This document shows positions 53,949 to 63,422 of a DNA stretch of 64,000 nucleotides, in pieces (position 1 is the first letter of the stretch; every line of letters begins with the position of its first letter). The notes below the pieces were generated by a model, which was given only the letters and a program-made list of their open reading frames with translations, was not told the DNA's origin and made no database searches. Source of the stretch: JBGOTP01 sp963717075. GTDB taxonomy: Bacteria; Acidobacteriota; Vicinamibacteria; Vicinamibacterales; CAVVIG01. A program made the translations under genes and the position numbers. The DNA lies in the NCBI GenBank assembly GCA_963717075.1, contig CAVQVI010000034.1:1178001-1242000 (forward strand). The letters are read 5' to 3'.

Positions 53949-55223
53949 ATGAGAAACATGCTCCTTCTGCTTGCCCTCGTTGCCGGACTCTGCGCGACAC
54001 CGTCGGCGCAGGTCGCGGCGCCCGCATCTGTTCCGGGCGCCTTTGCCCCCGATCGGCTCGCCCGCATCGACCGGGTGTTCCAGCAGTTCGTCGACGAGAA
54101 TCGCCTTGCCGGCGCTGTGACGCTCGTGCTGCAGAACGGCAAGCCCGTGTACGAACGCGCTTTCGGCTGGCGCGACAAGGAAGCCGGCCGCAGGATGACG
54201 ACGGACACGATTTTTCGAATCGCCTCGCAGACGAAGGCGCTGACGAGCGTGGTCATTCTCTCGCTCGTCGAGGAGGGCAAGATCGCCCTCGGCGACCAGG
54301 CTGGCCGCTACATCCCTGGCTTCGCGAAGACCACCGTCGCGGTGTCGGCGAAGGACGGGGTGACAATCGTTCCTGCGCGGCGGCCGATCACCATCCGCGA
54401 TCTTCTGACGCACACCGCGGGCATCTCGTACGGCACTGATGCGTCCGTCGCGTCGCGGTACGAGGCCAAGGGGCTCGGGCCCGCCGCCGGCATGGGCTGG
54501 TACACGGCCGACAAGGACGAGCCCATCTGCGCGACGATGGAGCGGTTGGCGACGCTGCCGTTCGTGGCACAGCCGGGGGAGGCGTGGGTCTACGGCTACA
54601 ACACCGACATTCTCGGCTGCATCGCCGAACGCGCCTCTGGCATGCCGCTCGATGCATTGATCCGGACGCGCATCACCGGTCCACTCGGCATGAAGGACAC
54701 GCAGTTCTTCCTGCCGCCCGCACAACGCGACCGGCTGGCCGTGGTGTATTCGAGCGGTGCCGACGGGACGATTGCGCGCGCGGCGGAGGGACCGAGGGGG
54801 CAGGGCCACTACGTGGACGGGCCGCGAAAGAGCTTCGCGGGCGGGGCCGGGCTGCTGTCGACGGCTCGGGACTACTCCCGCTTTCTCGAAATGATTCGGA
54901 ACGGCGGGACGCTCGATGGCATCCGGATCCTGTCGCCGCGGTCTGTTGAGTTGATGGCCACAAATCAGGTGGGAACGCTTCACTCGACAAGTGGGCTCGG
55001 CTTCGGACTCGGCTTTGAGGTCACGGAACGCTACGGCGCAAACGGCATGGATTCGGTCGGCTCGTTCGGGTGGGGCGGAGCGTATGGTTCGTCCTATCGC
55101 GTGGATCCGAAGACGGGGATGGTCGTCGTGATGATGATCAACATGCTGCCAAACACGACGGGCATCGGCGAACGATTCAACGCGCTCGTCTATCAGGCGC
55201 TTGTCCAAGGGCGGTCGAAGTGA
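53949..55223 (+). CDS. Serine hydrolase, beta-lactamase/class C (EstB/PBP4*) family
   Basis: 424 residues with signal peptide ('LLLALVAGLCATPSAQ'). Catalytic S93-x2-K96 (SQTK), the tyrosine region YGYN (215-218), and the family block 'RDLLTHTAGISYG'. C-terminal 'FGWGGAYGSSYRVDPKTG' is usual. Likely a secreted esterase or D-alanyl peptidase-like enzyme; true beta-lactamase activity is unlikely, given the absence of a clear KTG triad. ATG 53949 has no strong promoter nearby; the spacer is 105 bases from the RnfD-like gene. Confidence 0.85.
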   Translation: MRNMLLLLALVAGLCATPSAQVAAPASVPGAFAPDRLARIDRVFQQFVDENRLAGAVTLVLQNGKPVYERAFGWRDKEAGRRMTTDTIFRIASQTKALTSVVILSLVEEGKIALGDQAGRYIPGFAKTTVAVSAKDGVTIVPARRPITIRDLLTHTAGISYGTDASVASRYEAKGLGPAAGMGWYTADKDEPICATMERLATLPFVAQPGEAWVYGYNTDILGCIAERASGMPLDALIRTRITGPLGMKDTQFFLPPAQRDRLAVVYSSGADGTIARAAEGPRGQGHYVDGPRKSFAGGAGLLSTARDYSRFLEMIRNGGTLDGIRILSPRSVELMATNQVGTLHSTSGLGFGLGFEVTERYGANGMDSVGSFGWGGAYGSSYRVDPKTGMVVVMMINMLPNTTGIGERFNALVYQALVQGRSK

Positions 55224-55326
55224 CCGGCCGGGACCGAGCACTACGGGCCGAGGAAGGGAAACGGTTCGCCCGTTCTTGGCGCATGGTTTGCCAACGGGTG
55301 ACCGTGCTACGCTCGACCACAAAAGC

Positions 55327-56439
55327 ATGAGACGGTTACTCGTGCTCGTCTCTTTCGTGACTGCGGCTGTCGCTGCGCCTCTTCCGGCGCGGGCGCGCGC
55401 GCAAAATGCCTCGCCATTGGCGGGCACCTGGACGCTCAACCGTTCCCTTAGCGAGTTCCCGGGCGACATCGGGTTTGACATGTCCTGGATGCTCGCGTCG
55501 AGCGGAGGCAGTCAGGGCGCCGGGTCAACTGACGGCGGTCGCGGACGTCGAGGCTCGGCCGCTCGTCTTCCCGCCCGGCCCGAAAGCTACGACGATGCCC
55601 AGCGGGTCCAGTTGCTGACGGCGGAAGCGCGTACTCCCCCCGTGCGTTTGATCGTCGTTGAGACGTCGGTTGGTGTGACGATCACGAACGAGCTCGGCCA
55701 GTCGCGTACGTTTCATGGCGACGCCAAGGAGGGGTCGATCGAGTTCCAGGGCGTGCCGATAGGCGTGACATCGAAACGCGAGGGGGATCGACTCGTGGTC
55801 CTCTACCGCGTCGACCAGGACCGTGCGGTACGTTACACGTATGCACATTCGGCAGATCCCCCACGGCTCGTCGTCGATGTGCAGTTCCTCGAACATGGCG
55901 CCGGCGACAAAGCCAGACGCGTCTACGAACCGGGCGTCGGGACCGAGACTGTCACCCCAGCAAACACCGCCACGGCCACCGCGTCGTACACGCAACGAGC
56001 ATCAGAAACTCTTGATCAGCGCCCCGGCGCCGATCTGAAAGGGCTCAAGAGCCTCGGAATCGTCATCGAAGATCTCGGCGCGTCGTCAATCGCGTGCGGG
56101 TTGAGTCACGATGGCATTGAACGCGCATTGTCGAAACGGCTCACCGACGGCGGCTTCGTGGTCCGCAAGAATTTGAACGACGACACCTATGTGTACATCA
56201 ACGTCATGACGACAAGCTTGCCCAACGGCACATGCGTGTCGCGATACGACGCGTTCCTCTACACGAATGCGACGGCCAGACTGTCGTATCACGATCAGCC
56301 CGTGCTAGCGCAAGTGTCCCTGATGCACCGCGGGGCGATCGGCGGCAGCGCGCTCGAGGCGCACGGACCGACTGTCGTGCACGGACTTGAATCTTTCATC
56401 GATCTCTTCATCACGCAGATACATGAAGCGAACAAGTGA
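55327..56439 (+). CDS. Exported protein of unknown function
   Basis: 370 residues from ATG 55327, which directly begins the signal peptide (MRRLLVLVSFVTAAVAAP). The mature region starts with 'SPLAGTWTLNRSLSEFPGD', a common start in exported proteins of this lineage, and includes 'RTPPVRLIVVETSVGVTITN' and 'FHGDAKEGSIEFQGVP'. The C-terminal half ('LKSLGIVIEDLGASSIACGL') looks alpha/beta and carries a different composition, so this may be a two-domain protein. No homologue function recognised. It is 103 bases after the hydrolase and convergent with the HDAC-like gene. Confidence 0.6.
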   Translation: MRRLLVLVSFVTAAVAAPLPARARAQNASPLAGTWTLNRSLSEFPGDIGFDMSWMLASSGGSQGAGSTDGGRGRRGSAARLPARPESYDDAQRVQLLTAEARTPPVRLIVVETSVGVTITNELGQSRTFHGDAKEGSIEFQGVPIGVTSKREGDRLVVLYRVDQDRAVRYTYAHSADPPRLVVDVQFLEHGAGDKARRVYEPGVGTETVTPANTATATASYTQRASETLDQRPGADLKGLKSLGIVIEDLGASSIACGLSHDGIERALSKRLTDGGFVVRKNLNDDTYVYINVMTTSLPNGTCVSRYDAFLYTNATARLSYHDQPVLAQVSLMHRGAIGGSALEAHGPTVVHGLESFIDLFITQIHEANK

Positions 56440-56463
56440 AGATGTTCGAAAGAAGGCCGCCGT

Positions 56464-57486
56464 TCAGGGGCCTTGAAGGGCCTTCACGTGAGCGACGACG
56501 CTGTCGGAAAGCCCGTCCAGGCGGTAGCCGCCTTCAAGCACGGACACGAGACGACCCTGACAGAGCTCATCGGCGAGCTCGACCACCACACGCGTCATTG
56601 CCGCGTATCCCGCAGGCGTGATGTCGAAACGTCCCAGCAGGTCGTTTCGCATCCCATCAAAACCGGCGCTGATCAGGATGAAATCAGGTCTGAAGTTCCT
56701 TGCCGCCGGAGTAAGCCTGGTCTGAAAGGCCTCGAGAAACTGCGCGTCGCCAGCGCCGGGGGGCATTGGCACATTCAACTTCGTCCCAACGGCCTTGCCG
56801 GCGCCTGTGTCCGCTGCGCTGCCGGTCCCAGGATAGGCGCCGTAGTGATGAGTGCTGAAATAGAAGACCGAATCGTCCTCGTTGAAGATGTCCTGCGTGC
56901 CGTTGCCATGGTGATAGTCCCAATCCACGATCAGGACGCGGCGGGCCCCGTGGACCTTCTGGACGTACCGCGCCGCAATCGCGACGTTGTTGTAGATGCA
57001 GAAGCCCATGCCGCGGTTGGAAGTCGCATGATGGCCCGGCGGCCGCACGGCGCAAAACGCGTTTCTCACGTTCTTCCTCATCACGGCGTCGACGGCATTC
57101 AGCACTCCGCCCGCGGCGAACCGCGCCGCCTCGAATGAGCCTGCCGACGCCAGTGTGTCTCCAGTGCTGAGATCTGCCAGCCCACGTAGATTCGAGAGTT
57201 CCTTCCGCACGAGCTCTACGTACGCGCGTGTGTGGACAAGCGTCAGCTCTGCATCCGTCACTTGACGCGCCGTGATGCGCTGAAGATTCGTCATCAGACC
57301 TGACCGCTCCAGACCGCTGCGAATGGCGGAGAGACGCTCGGGCCGCTCCGGATGGCCCGTGTCGCCTGCCAGGTGACGCAGATACACGTCGTCGAGCACG
57401 AGACCGGTTTGCGCGGGCCGATTCGCCGGCGGAGCCTGTGCGGCCGCAAACGCCACGATGCCGAATGCCAATAGAAGTCGGCTCAT
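56464..57486 (-). CDS. Histone deacetylase-like amidohydrolase with an N-terminal export-like segment
   Basis: 340 residues from ATG 57486. Zn-dependent deacetylase fold with 'RPPGHHA', catalytic region 'VDWDYHHGNGTQ', metal Asp in 'STHHYGAYPGTG', 'FILISAGFDG' and 'LEGGYRLDG'. This is the acetoin-utilisation/acetylpolyamine amidohydrolase class in bacteria. N-terminal 'LLLAFGIVAFAAAQAPPAN' looks like a signal peptide, which is unusual for this family and could send the enzyme to the periplasm. Convergent with the gene at 55327, divergent from the aminotransferase. Confidence 0.85.
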   Translation of the reverse strand: MSRLLLAFGIVAFAAAQAPPANRPAQTGLVLDDVYLRHLAGDTGHPERPERLSAIRSGLERSGLMTNLQRITARQVTDAELTLVHTRAYVELVRKELSNLRGLADLSTGDTLASAGSFEAARFAAGGVLNAVDAVMRKNVRNAFCAVRPPGHHATSNRGMGFCIYNNVAIAARYVQKVHGARRVLIVDWDYHHGNGTQDIFNEDDSVFYFSTHHYGAYPGTGSAADTGAGKAVGTKLNVPMPPGAGDAQFLEAFQTRLTPAARNFRPDFILISAGFDGMRNDLLGRFDITPAGYAAMTRVVVELADELCQGRLVSVLEGGYRLDGLSDSVVAHVKALQGP

Positions 57487-57597
57487 CGTTTGCGCCTTTT
57501 GCCGATCCGAGCCCTGTCCTTTGGCCTTGTTCTCTGGCCATTCACCAGACACAATCCAGCCTCACCCCGTGTCATCGAGTACCCTGATATTACCCAC

Positions 57598-58755
57598 ATG
57601 AGCGGCCGTCATTTTCTCCAGACCCCTGGTCCGACCAACGTTCCTGACCGCGTGCTTCATGCCATCGGTCAACCGACGATCGATCATCGCAGTGCTGAGT
57701 TCGTGGCGCTTTGTCGAGAGGTGCTCGCCGGGCTGCAGGCCGTGTTCAAGACTACCGGAAGGGTTGTGGTTTTTCCGGCGGCCGGTTCCGGCGCGTGGGA
57801 GGCTGCGCTCGTCAACACGTTGTCGCCGGGCGACAAGGTGTTGGCGTTCGAGACGGGGGAGTTCGCGCGACTCTGGGCTGAGGTGGCCACACGGTTCGGG
57901 CTGGAAGCCGAAGTCGTGCCAGGCGATTGGACGCGCGGCGTCGATCCGGCGACGGTGGAAGCCGTGCTTACGGAGGATCGCGCCGGTCGCGTCCGCGCCG
58001 TGCTGGTGGTGCACAACGAGACGTCGACCGGCGTCACCAGCCGGATTGCCGATATCCGCCGGGCGATCGATCGCGCCCGCCACCCGGCGCTGTTCATCGT
58101 CGACGCCGTGTCTTCGCTCGCGTCGATCGACGTTCGACACGACGAGTGGGGCGTGGACGTGACGCTCTCCAGCTCACAGAAGGGTCTGATGCTCCCGCCG
58201 GGCCTCGGCTTTCACGCGATCAGCGAGAAGGCCATCGCCGCGTCGCGCTCCGCGCGGCTGCCGAAATCCTACTGGGCGTGGGACCCGATGTTCGCGGCGA
58301 ACGAGTCCGGATTCTTCCCGTATACACCGTCAACGAATCTACTCTTCGGCCTGCGCGAGGCGCTTCGGATGTTGAACGAGGAGGGGCTGCCCGAGGTCTT
58401 CGCGCGCCACCAGCGATACGCCCACGCGACACGCGCCGCAGCGCGTGCCTGGGGCCTCGAGATCATGTGCCGGTGCTCGGAAGAATACAGTCCCGTGGTC
58501 ACGGCGCTCGTCATGCCCGAGGGACACGATGCCGATGCATTCCGCGCCCTCGTCAAAGAGCGCTTCAACCTATCACTCGGCGCTGGCCTCGGGAAACTGA
58601 AGGGTCGCGTCTTTCGCATCGGGCACCTGGGCGACTTCAACGAGCTGATGCTCCTCGGCACGTTGTGCGGCGTCGAGATGGGACTGGTGTTGGCTGGCGT
58701 GCCTTTCGCTCCAGGCGGCGTGGATGCGGCCATGGAGCAAATGACAGCGAGTTGA
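57598..58755 (+). CDS. Class V aminotransferase (serine/alanine-glyoxylate type)
   Basis: 385 residues from ATG 57598. PLP lysine K195 in 'SSSQKGLMLPPGLGF', 'QTPGPTNVPDRVLHAIGQ' at the N-terminus and 'HNETSTGVTSRI' are characteristic of AGXT/serine-glyoxylate aminotransferases. It makes glycine or hydroxypyruvate from glyoxylate and an amino-acid donor. The frame opens earlier (57490) but that part is not conserved. Precedes the NADP-dependent reductase by 27 bases, likely one operon. Confidence 0.88.
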   Translation: MSGRHFLQTPGPTNVPDRVLHAIGQPTIDHRSAEFVALCREVLAGLQAVFKTTGRVVVFPAAGSGAWEAALVNTLSPGDKVLAFETGEFARLWAEVATRFGLEAEVVPGDWTRGVDPATVEAVLTEDRAGRVRAVLVVHNETSTGVTSRIADIRRAIDRARHPALFIVDAVSSLASIDVRHDEWGVDVTLSSSQKGLMLPPGLGFHAISEKAIAASRSARLPKSYWAWDPMFAANESGFFPYTPSTNLLFGLREALRMLNEEGLPEVFARHQRYAHATRAAARAWGLEIMCRCSEEYSPVVTALVMPEGHDADAFRALVKERFNLSLGAGLGKLKGRVFRIGHLGDFNELMLLGTLCGVEMGLVLAGVPFAPGGVDAAMEQMTAS

Positions 58756-58782
58756 AGCTCGAGCCCCACACTGAAAGGGCAC

Positions 58783-59808
58783 ATGTCTACATCAACCATG
58801 AATCGCCAAGTTCTCTTGCGTCAGCGTCCCGTCGGCAGACCCACCGCCGATAACTTCGAGATGGCGAGCAGCGCCATGCCCGTCGTCGTCGACGGCGGTG
58901 TGCTGCGGCGGACGATCTACCTGTCCCTTGATCCGTACATGCGTGGACGCATGAGCGACGCGCCGTCCTATGCCGCGCCCGTGGCGCTTGGCCAGCCAAT
59001 GTGCGGTCACACTGTGAGCGAGGTCGTCCAGTCTCTCAATCCAGCGTTCAAGCCGGGTGACATCGTGGCTGGCTTCGATGGCTGGCAGGAGTACGGGTTC
59101 TCGAAGGGCGCAGAGCTTCGGAAGCTCGATCCCGCCACAGCCCCAATCTCGACTGCCCTCGGTGTTCTCGGCATGCCGGGTATGACCGCGTATGTTGGTC
59201 TACTCGACATCGGTCAGCCAAAACCTGGAGAGACGGTGGTTGTCTCGGCCGCGTCGGGCGCTGTGGGATCGGTCGTTGGTCAAATTGCCAAGGTGAAAGG
59301 GTGCCGCGCTGTCGGTGTGGCTGGCTCCGCGGTGAAGTGCAACTACGTCGTCAAGGAGCTGGGATTCGATGCGTGCGTGAATTACAAGGATGCCGACTTT
59401 CGTGCAATGCTTGCCGCCGCGTGTCCACAGGGGATCGACGTCTATTTCGAGAACGTCGGCGGCATGGTCTTCGCGACGGTCCTCGGCATGCTCGCGGTCA
59501 ACGCCCGCATTCCGTTATGCGGAATGATCGCCAACGCCAACGCTATCGAAGCGCCGGCTGCTCCCAATCTTCGGCCGCTGCTCGTCAAGCGCGCAATGAT
59601 CAAAGGGTTCATCGTGTTCGATCACAACGACCGGATGGCGGCATTCGTGCGCGATTGCAGCGCGTGGCTCAGGGAAGGGAAGGTGAAGTACCGTGAAGAC
59701 ATTGTCGACGGACTCGACGCCGCACCCACAGCGCTCCTGAAGTTGTTCGATGGCGAGAACTTCGGGAAGCTCATCGTGCGAGTAGCAAGGGACCCTACGA
59801 AGGCTTGA
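58783..59808 (+). CDS. NADP-dependent oxidoreductase (MDR, zinc-independent, leukotriene B4 dehydrogenase/CurA-like)
   Basis: 341 residues. N-terminal 'YLSLDPYMRGRMSDAPSYAA' and nucleotide-binding 'AASGAVGSVVGQIAKVKGCR' with 'VGVAGSAVKCNYVVKELGFD', then 'ENVGGMVFATVLGML'. No zinc ligands, as expected for the enoyl-reductase-like branch. Reduces activated double bonds with NADPH. Coexpressed with the aminotransferase; no metabolic link is obvious. Confidence 0.88.
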   Translation: MSTSTMNRQVLLRQRPVGRPTADNFEMASSAMPVVVDGGVLRRTIYLSLDPYMRGRMSDAPSYAAPVALGQPMCGHTVSEVVQSLNPAFKPGDIVAGFDGWQEYGFSKGAELRKLDPATAPISTALGVLGMPGMTAYVGLLDIGQPKPGETVVVSAASGAVGSVVGQIAKVKGCRAVGVAGSAVKCNYVVKELGFDACVNYKDADFRAMLAAACPQGIDVYFENVGGMVFATVLGMLAVNARIPLCGMIANANAIEAPAAPNLRPLLVKRAMIKGFIVFDHNDRMAAFVRDCSAWLREGKVKYREDIVDGLDAAPTALLKLFDGENFGKLIVRVARDPTKA

Positions 59809-59901
59809 AAATGGTTGGCCTCGACACTGACGGCACGACGGACAGTGGCGCAGTATGGACAAGTGAAGTGACGGCTGCGTTTGCGCGATAGAATCTTGAA
59901 C

Positions 59902-60747
59902 ATGCCGTATCGCAGTGAGCTCGAGGCGCGTCTCGCAAAGAAGACCACGAAGGCGATCGTCGACTATCACATGATTGAAGACGGCGACCGTGTGATGGTT
60001 GGGCTGTCTGGCGGCAAGGACAGCTGGGCGCTGCTGCAAGTGCTCGATGTGCTCCGGCAGCGGGCGCCGATTCGCTTCTCGCTCGTCGCCGTCAACGTCG
60101 ATTCCGGGTACAAGGCATACAAGCACGACGTGATCGCGAGAACGTGCGACGAGCGGGGATGGGAGTACCGGATCGAACACACCGGCATCGGTGAGCTCAT
60201 CGAAGATATCCTCGACGCCGACCAGACGCCCTGTTCCCTGTGCGCCAGGCTGCGGCGCGGCGTACTCTACCGGATGGCGACCGAAGTCGGCGCCACCAAG
60301 ATTGCCCTCGGTCACCATGCCGACGACTTCATCGAAACCCTGCTGCTGAATCTGTTCTTCGCGGGCGCGCTCAAGGCAATGCCGGCCAAGCTCGTGTCGG
60401 ACGCCGGCGCGCATGTGGTGATCCGCCCGCTCGTGTTCGTGGGTGAGGACGAGGCTCGGCAGTACTGCAAGGAGTCGGATCTGCCCATTATCGGTTGCTG
60501 CTGTCCCGCCTGCGGCGATCTGGCCCTCCAGCGTCAGCGAGTGAAACGGCTGCTGATGGATCTGGAAGCAGAGCATCCCACGATCAAGCAGTCGATGCTG
60601 AAAGCGCTGGCCAACGTCGCGCCGCGTCACCTGCTCGATACGAGGCTCAACCCGCCGGCGGAACTTCGAGCGGTGGCGGGAGCGTCTGGTCTCCCACGAG
60701 GAGCCGCCAGTCGCCCAACTGTCATGACGCTTCATCCAACTCCATGA
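59902..60747 (+). CDS. ttcA: tRNA 2-thiocytidine biosynthesis protein TtcA
   Basis: 281 residues from ATG 59902; TTG 59881 is the alternative. PP-loop SGGKDS (36-41) for ATP adenylation, CSLC in 'TPCSLCARLRRG' and 'GCCCPACGD', giving the Fe-S-binding cysteines. Thiolates C32 in tRNA. 'ALGHHADDFIETLLLNLFF' matches the family. The C-terminal tail past 'NVAPRHLLD' is longer than in short homologues. Follows the reductase after 93 bases. Confidence 0.9.
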   Translation: MPYRSELEARLAKKTTKAIVDYHMIEDGDRVMVGLSGGKDSWALLQVLDVLRQRAPIRFSLVAVNVDSGYKAYKHDVIARTCDERGWEYRIEHTGIGELIEDILDADQTPCSLCARLRRGVLYRMATEVGATKIALGHHADDFIETLLLNLFFAGALKAMPAKLVSDAGAHVVIRPLVFVGEDEARQYCKESDLPIIGCCCPACGDLALQRQRVKRLLMDLEAEHPTIKQSMLKALANVAPRHLLDTRLNPPAELRAVAGASGLPRGAASRPTVMTLHPTP

Positions 60748-60766
60748 CAACCCCGCGAGGAGTCTT

Positions 60767-61612
60767 GTGCACCGTTGTCAACTTGCGCTGGCCGCTGTTG
60801 CCCTGCTGGCGGTCGCGCATGAGGCGTCGGCCCAGCAGCGGCCGCTCGTCACCGAGGATCCGGAGCCGATTGGTGCCGGTCGGCTTCTGGTTGAGGCGGG
60901 TGTCGACATGGCTCACGATCAGGAGTATCCCGTCTCCGGTCTGCAAGGCAACCTGTGGCGCGTGCCGACGATTGGCCTGAGCTTCGGCATCAGTTCGATC
61001 GCCGAGTTTCAGCTCGACAGCGGCTTCAACCTCCTGTCGATTACCGAACGCCAGACGGCTCCGCTCTCCCATCTCCTCACGGTCACCAGCGACACTACCC
61101 ACGACATCGAGGATATCGTCGTCGCCACGAAGATTCGTCTCAAGGCGGAGGGGGCGCATTTCCCGTCGGTGGCGGTACGCTTCGCGACCAGGCTGCCGAA
61201 CGCTCAGAACGAATCCGGACTTGGCCTCGACACGACGGATTTCTCGATGGCGCTGCTCGGCGCGAAAACGGTCCAGGCCCTTCGGGTGGTCGCCAATCTC
61301 GGGGTTGCCATCCTGGGTGATCCGACCGACGGCCAGCGACAGAACAACGTGCTGACGTACGGTCTCTCGCTCGCGAGAGCGACCACCGATCACGCCGAAC
61401 TGGTGGGGGAGCTCAACGGACGGATTTCGACGCGGTCCGGCGATCCATTTCCCGGGACCGAGTCGAGGGGGTTGCTGGTCGTGGGTGCTCGCTATACCCG
61501 TGGCTCGTACCGGCTCGATGCAGGACTTTTCTGGGGGCTTACACCCGTCAGCCCCATGGTCGGTTTCACGACCGGTGTGACGTACGTGTTCAACGCCTTC
61601 CAAGTACCGTAG
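60767..61612 (+). CDS. Exported outer-membrane-like protein (transporter, unassigned)
   Basis: 281 residues from GTG 60767. Signal peptide ('LALAAVALLAVAHEASAQQ'), then a beta-rich region ('GISSIAEFQLDSGFNLLS', 'NLGVAILGDPTDGQRQNN', 'GLFWGLTPVSPMVGFTTGV'). The pattern resembles the MetA-phenol-degradation or transporter-type outer-membrane barrels. It does not end in a terminal aromatic residue but in 'FNAFQVP'. Starts 19 bases after ttcA. Function unknown. Confidence 0.6.
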   Translation: MHRCQLALAAVALLAVAHEASAQQRPLVTEDPEPIGAGRLLVEAGVDMAHDQEYPVSGLQGNLWRVPTIGLSFGISSIAEFQLDSGFNLLSITERQTAPLSHLLTVTSDTTHDIEDIVVATKIRLKAEGAHFPSVAVRFATRLPNAQNESGLGLDTTDFSMALLGAKTVQALRVVANLGVAILGDPTDGQRQNNVLTYGLSLARATTDHAELVGELNGRISTRSGDPFPGTESRGLLVVGARYTRGSYRLDAGLFWGLTPVSPMVGFTTGVTYVFNAFQVP

Positions 61613-61623
61613 GATCTCTTACT

Positions 61624-61695
61624 GGTCCTTGGTTCTTGGCCTTCGTCCTTGGGTCCTTGGTCCGTCCTTGGGCCTTGGTCGCGTTTGGTCCTTGG
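61624..61695 (+). repeat. TGGTCCTTGG microrepeat
   Basis: About eight units of (T)CCTTGG(GT) variants, such as GGTCCTTGG, TTCTTGG, GTCCTTGGG. The region separates the convergent outer-membrane protein gene and glycerol-3-phosphate dehydrogenase gene. It has the same TGGTC core as the microrepeat at 10.3 kb but different extensions. It could form a weak hairpin, not a clean terminator. Confidence 0.75.
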
Positions 61696-61760
61696 GTCGC
61701 AGCGCCGACCTGAGTACCGCAGGTCGTAGGCGCGATCTTGGGGTCTGGCGTGACCGGCGA

Positions 61761-63371
61761 TCAGAACGGCGAGTAAAATGCCCGCAGCGCCTCCAGTTCT
61801 TGCTGCTTCCGTTCCGCAGACCATCCCAGTTCAGTAGCCATGATCGACGCTGCACGCTCCGCCGCAGCGTCGCCGGGATGACCGAGGGCCCCGAGCGGTG
61901 TGCGCCGGAGAACCGCATCGCAGAGGGTCAGAGCCATTTCCTTGCGCGCCGCCCACGCGATCTCGGCGCTGACAATGGGCGACGCGTCGGCCAGGCGCGA
62001 TCCGCATGCGGGATGTGCGGGAGCGAGTTCAATCACATCTCGGAAGCGCGAGCCATAGGCGGTGAGCAGGTGTGGAATGGAATCGCTCGGCAGCGTGGTG
62101 TCGAAGTCGCGCCGCGCGCGCGCGATCGCCAGCGCGACATCTTCAATAGCGCCAGGAAGGGGCGTGACGGCCGTTCGGCACGGCGCCTGAGCCGTTCCGA
62201 GTTTTGCGGCAACCGTGTCGGTCACACGTTCGGCCACCGCGCGCGCGGTTGTGTATTTCGTGCCTGCAACGGTGACCAATCCCTCAACACCTTCCACAGC
62301 GTGATCCCGAATCTGCTCGTGACCCTCAAGGGCCACCGAGCCGTCCGGGCCGGCGACCGCGGGGACGACGCCTCGATGGACGAGCGACACATCGGCCCAC
62401 GTCAAGTCGAGCGCTGGGAACGCCTGGTTCAGGTCGGCGATGAAGCGCCTCACCTCATCCTCCTTCACGTTGGTATCCGTTGAGGCCGCTGGGCTGCTCG
62501 ATTCCCACGTACCGAACAGTGCCCGACCGCGCCACGGCACCAGGAAGATGCTCCGTCCGGATGCCGACAGTCCGCCGAGCGCCTCCTCACCAGCGCTGCG
62601 CTTCGTCACGAGATTCATGGCCTTGAGCAGCGGAAGACGGGTTGAGAGGCCGACGGGCTTCAGCAAGTGATCGACAGCGGCGCCTGTGGCATTGACGGTC
62701 ACGCGCGCGCTGATTTCGAGATCCCGACCGGCGGTCCGATCGGTGGCCTTGACGCCAATCACCCGTCGTCTGTCGACGATGAGGTCCTCGGCCTCGACGT
62801 AGTTGGCGAGGACCGCCCCGTATCCGGCCGCTGCATGAGCCCAGGACAACGTGAGGCGATCGGCCTCCACTGTGACGTAGTCGTACCAAGTGGCCGCCCC
62901 CGCCAGCCCGCGGCGTTGAAGGCCGGGAAAGCGTTCGATTGCTTCCGACCTGGAGACGACGCGTCCGGCGGGAAGCCGGTGCGACGCGGGAACGCCGCGG
63001 TTGCGGTCGAATGCCACGACTCGATCGAGCAGGAACCCCGCGCGCATGGCCATCCGGCCTTTCGTCACGGACCAAGACAGGGGCAGGGCGAAGAGCAAAG
63101 GTCGTATGGTGTGTGGAGCGATCCGAGCGAGGGTACGCCGTTCACGAATGGACTCGCGCGATCGCGCGAGATCGAGAGTCTGCAGGTAACGAAGTCCGCC
63201 GTGAATCGTTCGCAGGTGATTGAATGAACTGCCGCTCCCGAAATCGTCGCGCTCGACCAGGGCGACGGTCAGCCCTCGCTGGGCCGCATCACAGCCAATC
63301 GTCAGGCCGTAGATTCCGCCGCCCACGACCAGCACGTCAAACGTTCTGGCGGACAATGCGGCCGATGTCAC
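61761..63371 (-). CDS. glpD: FAD-dependent glycerol-3-phosphate dehydrogenase
   Basis: 536 residues. FAD-binding 'VVGGGIYGLTIGCDAAQRG' (15-33), 'DDFGSGSSFNHLRTIHGGLR' and the C-terminal 'TVAGTKYTTARAVAERV', matching GlpD/GlpA-type enzymes. Oxidises glycerol 3-phosphate to dihydroxyacetone phosphate, passing electrons to quinone at the inner membrane. The GlpD C-terminal domain ('LTAYGSRFRDVIEL') is present. No glpK or glpF nearby. Confidence 0.9.
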   Translation of the reverse strand: MTSAALSARTFDVLVVGGGIYGLTIGCDAAQRGLTVALVERDDFGSGSSFNHLRTIHGGLRYLQTLDLARSRESIRERRTLARIAPHTIRPLLFALPLSWSVTKGRMAMRAGFLLDRVVAFDRNRGVPASHRLPAGRVVSRSEAIERFPGLQRRGLAGAATWYDYVTVEADRLTLSWAHAAAGYGAVLANYVEAEDLIVDRRRVIGVKATDRTAGRDLEISARVTVNATGAAVDHLLKPVGLSTRLPLLKAMNLVTKRSAGEEALGGLSASGRSIFLVPWRGRALFGTWESSSPAASTDTNVKEDEVRRFIADLNQAFPALDLTWADVSLVHRGVVPAVAGPDGSVALEGHEQIRDHAVEGVEGLVTVAGTKYTTARAVAERVTDTVAAKLGTAQAPCRTAVTPLPGAIEDVALAIARARRDFDTTLPSDSIPHLLTAYGSRFRDVIELAPAHPACGSRLADASPIVSAEIAWAARKEMALTLCDAVLRRTPLGALGHPGDAAAERAASIMATELGWSAERKQQELEALRAFYSPF

Positions 63372-63422
63372 GCGTCATGAATGCTTCCGAGTGCGGATAG
63401 TATAGTGTCCGCTGTGGCCACG

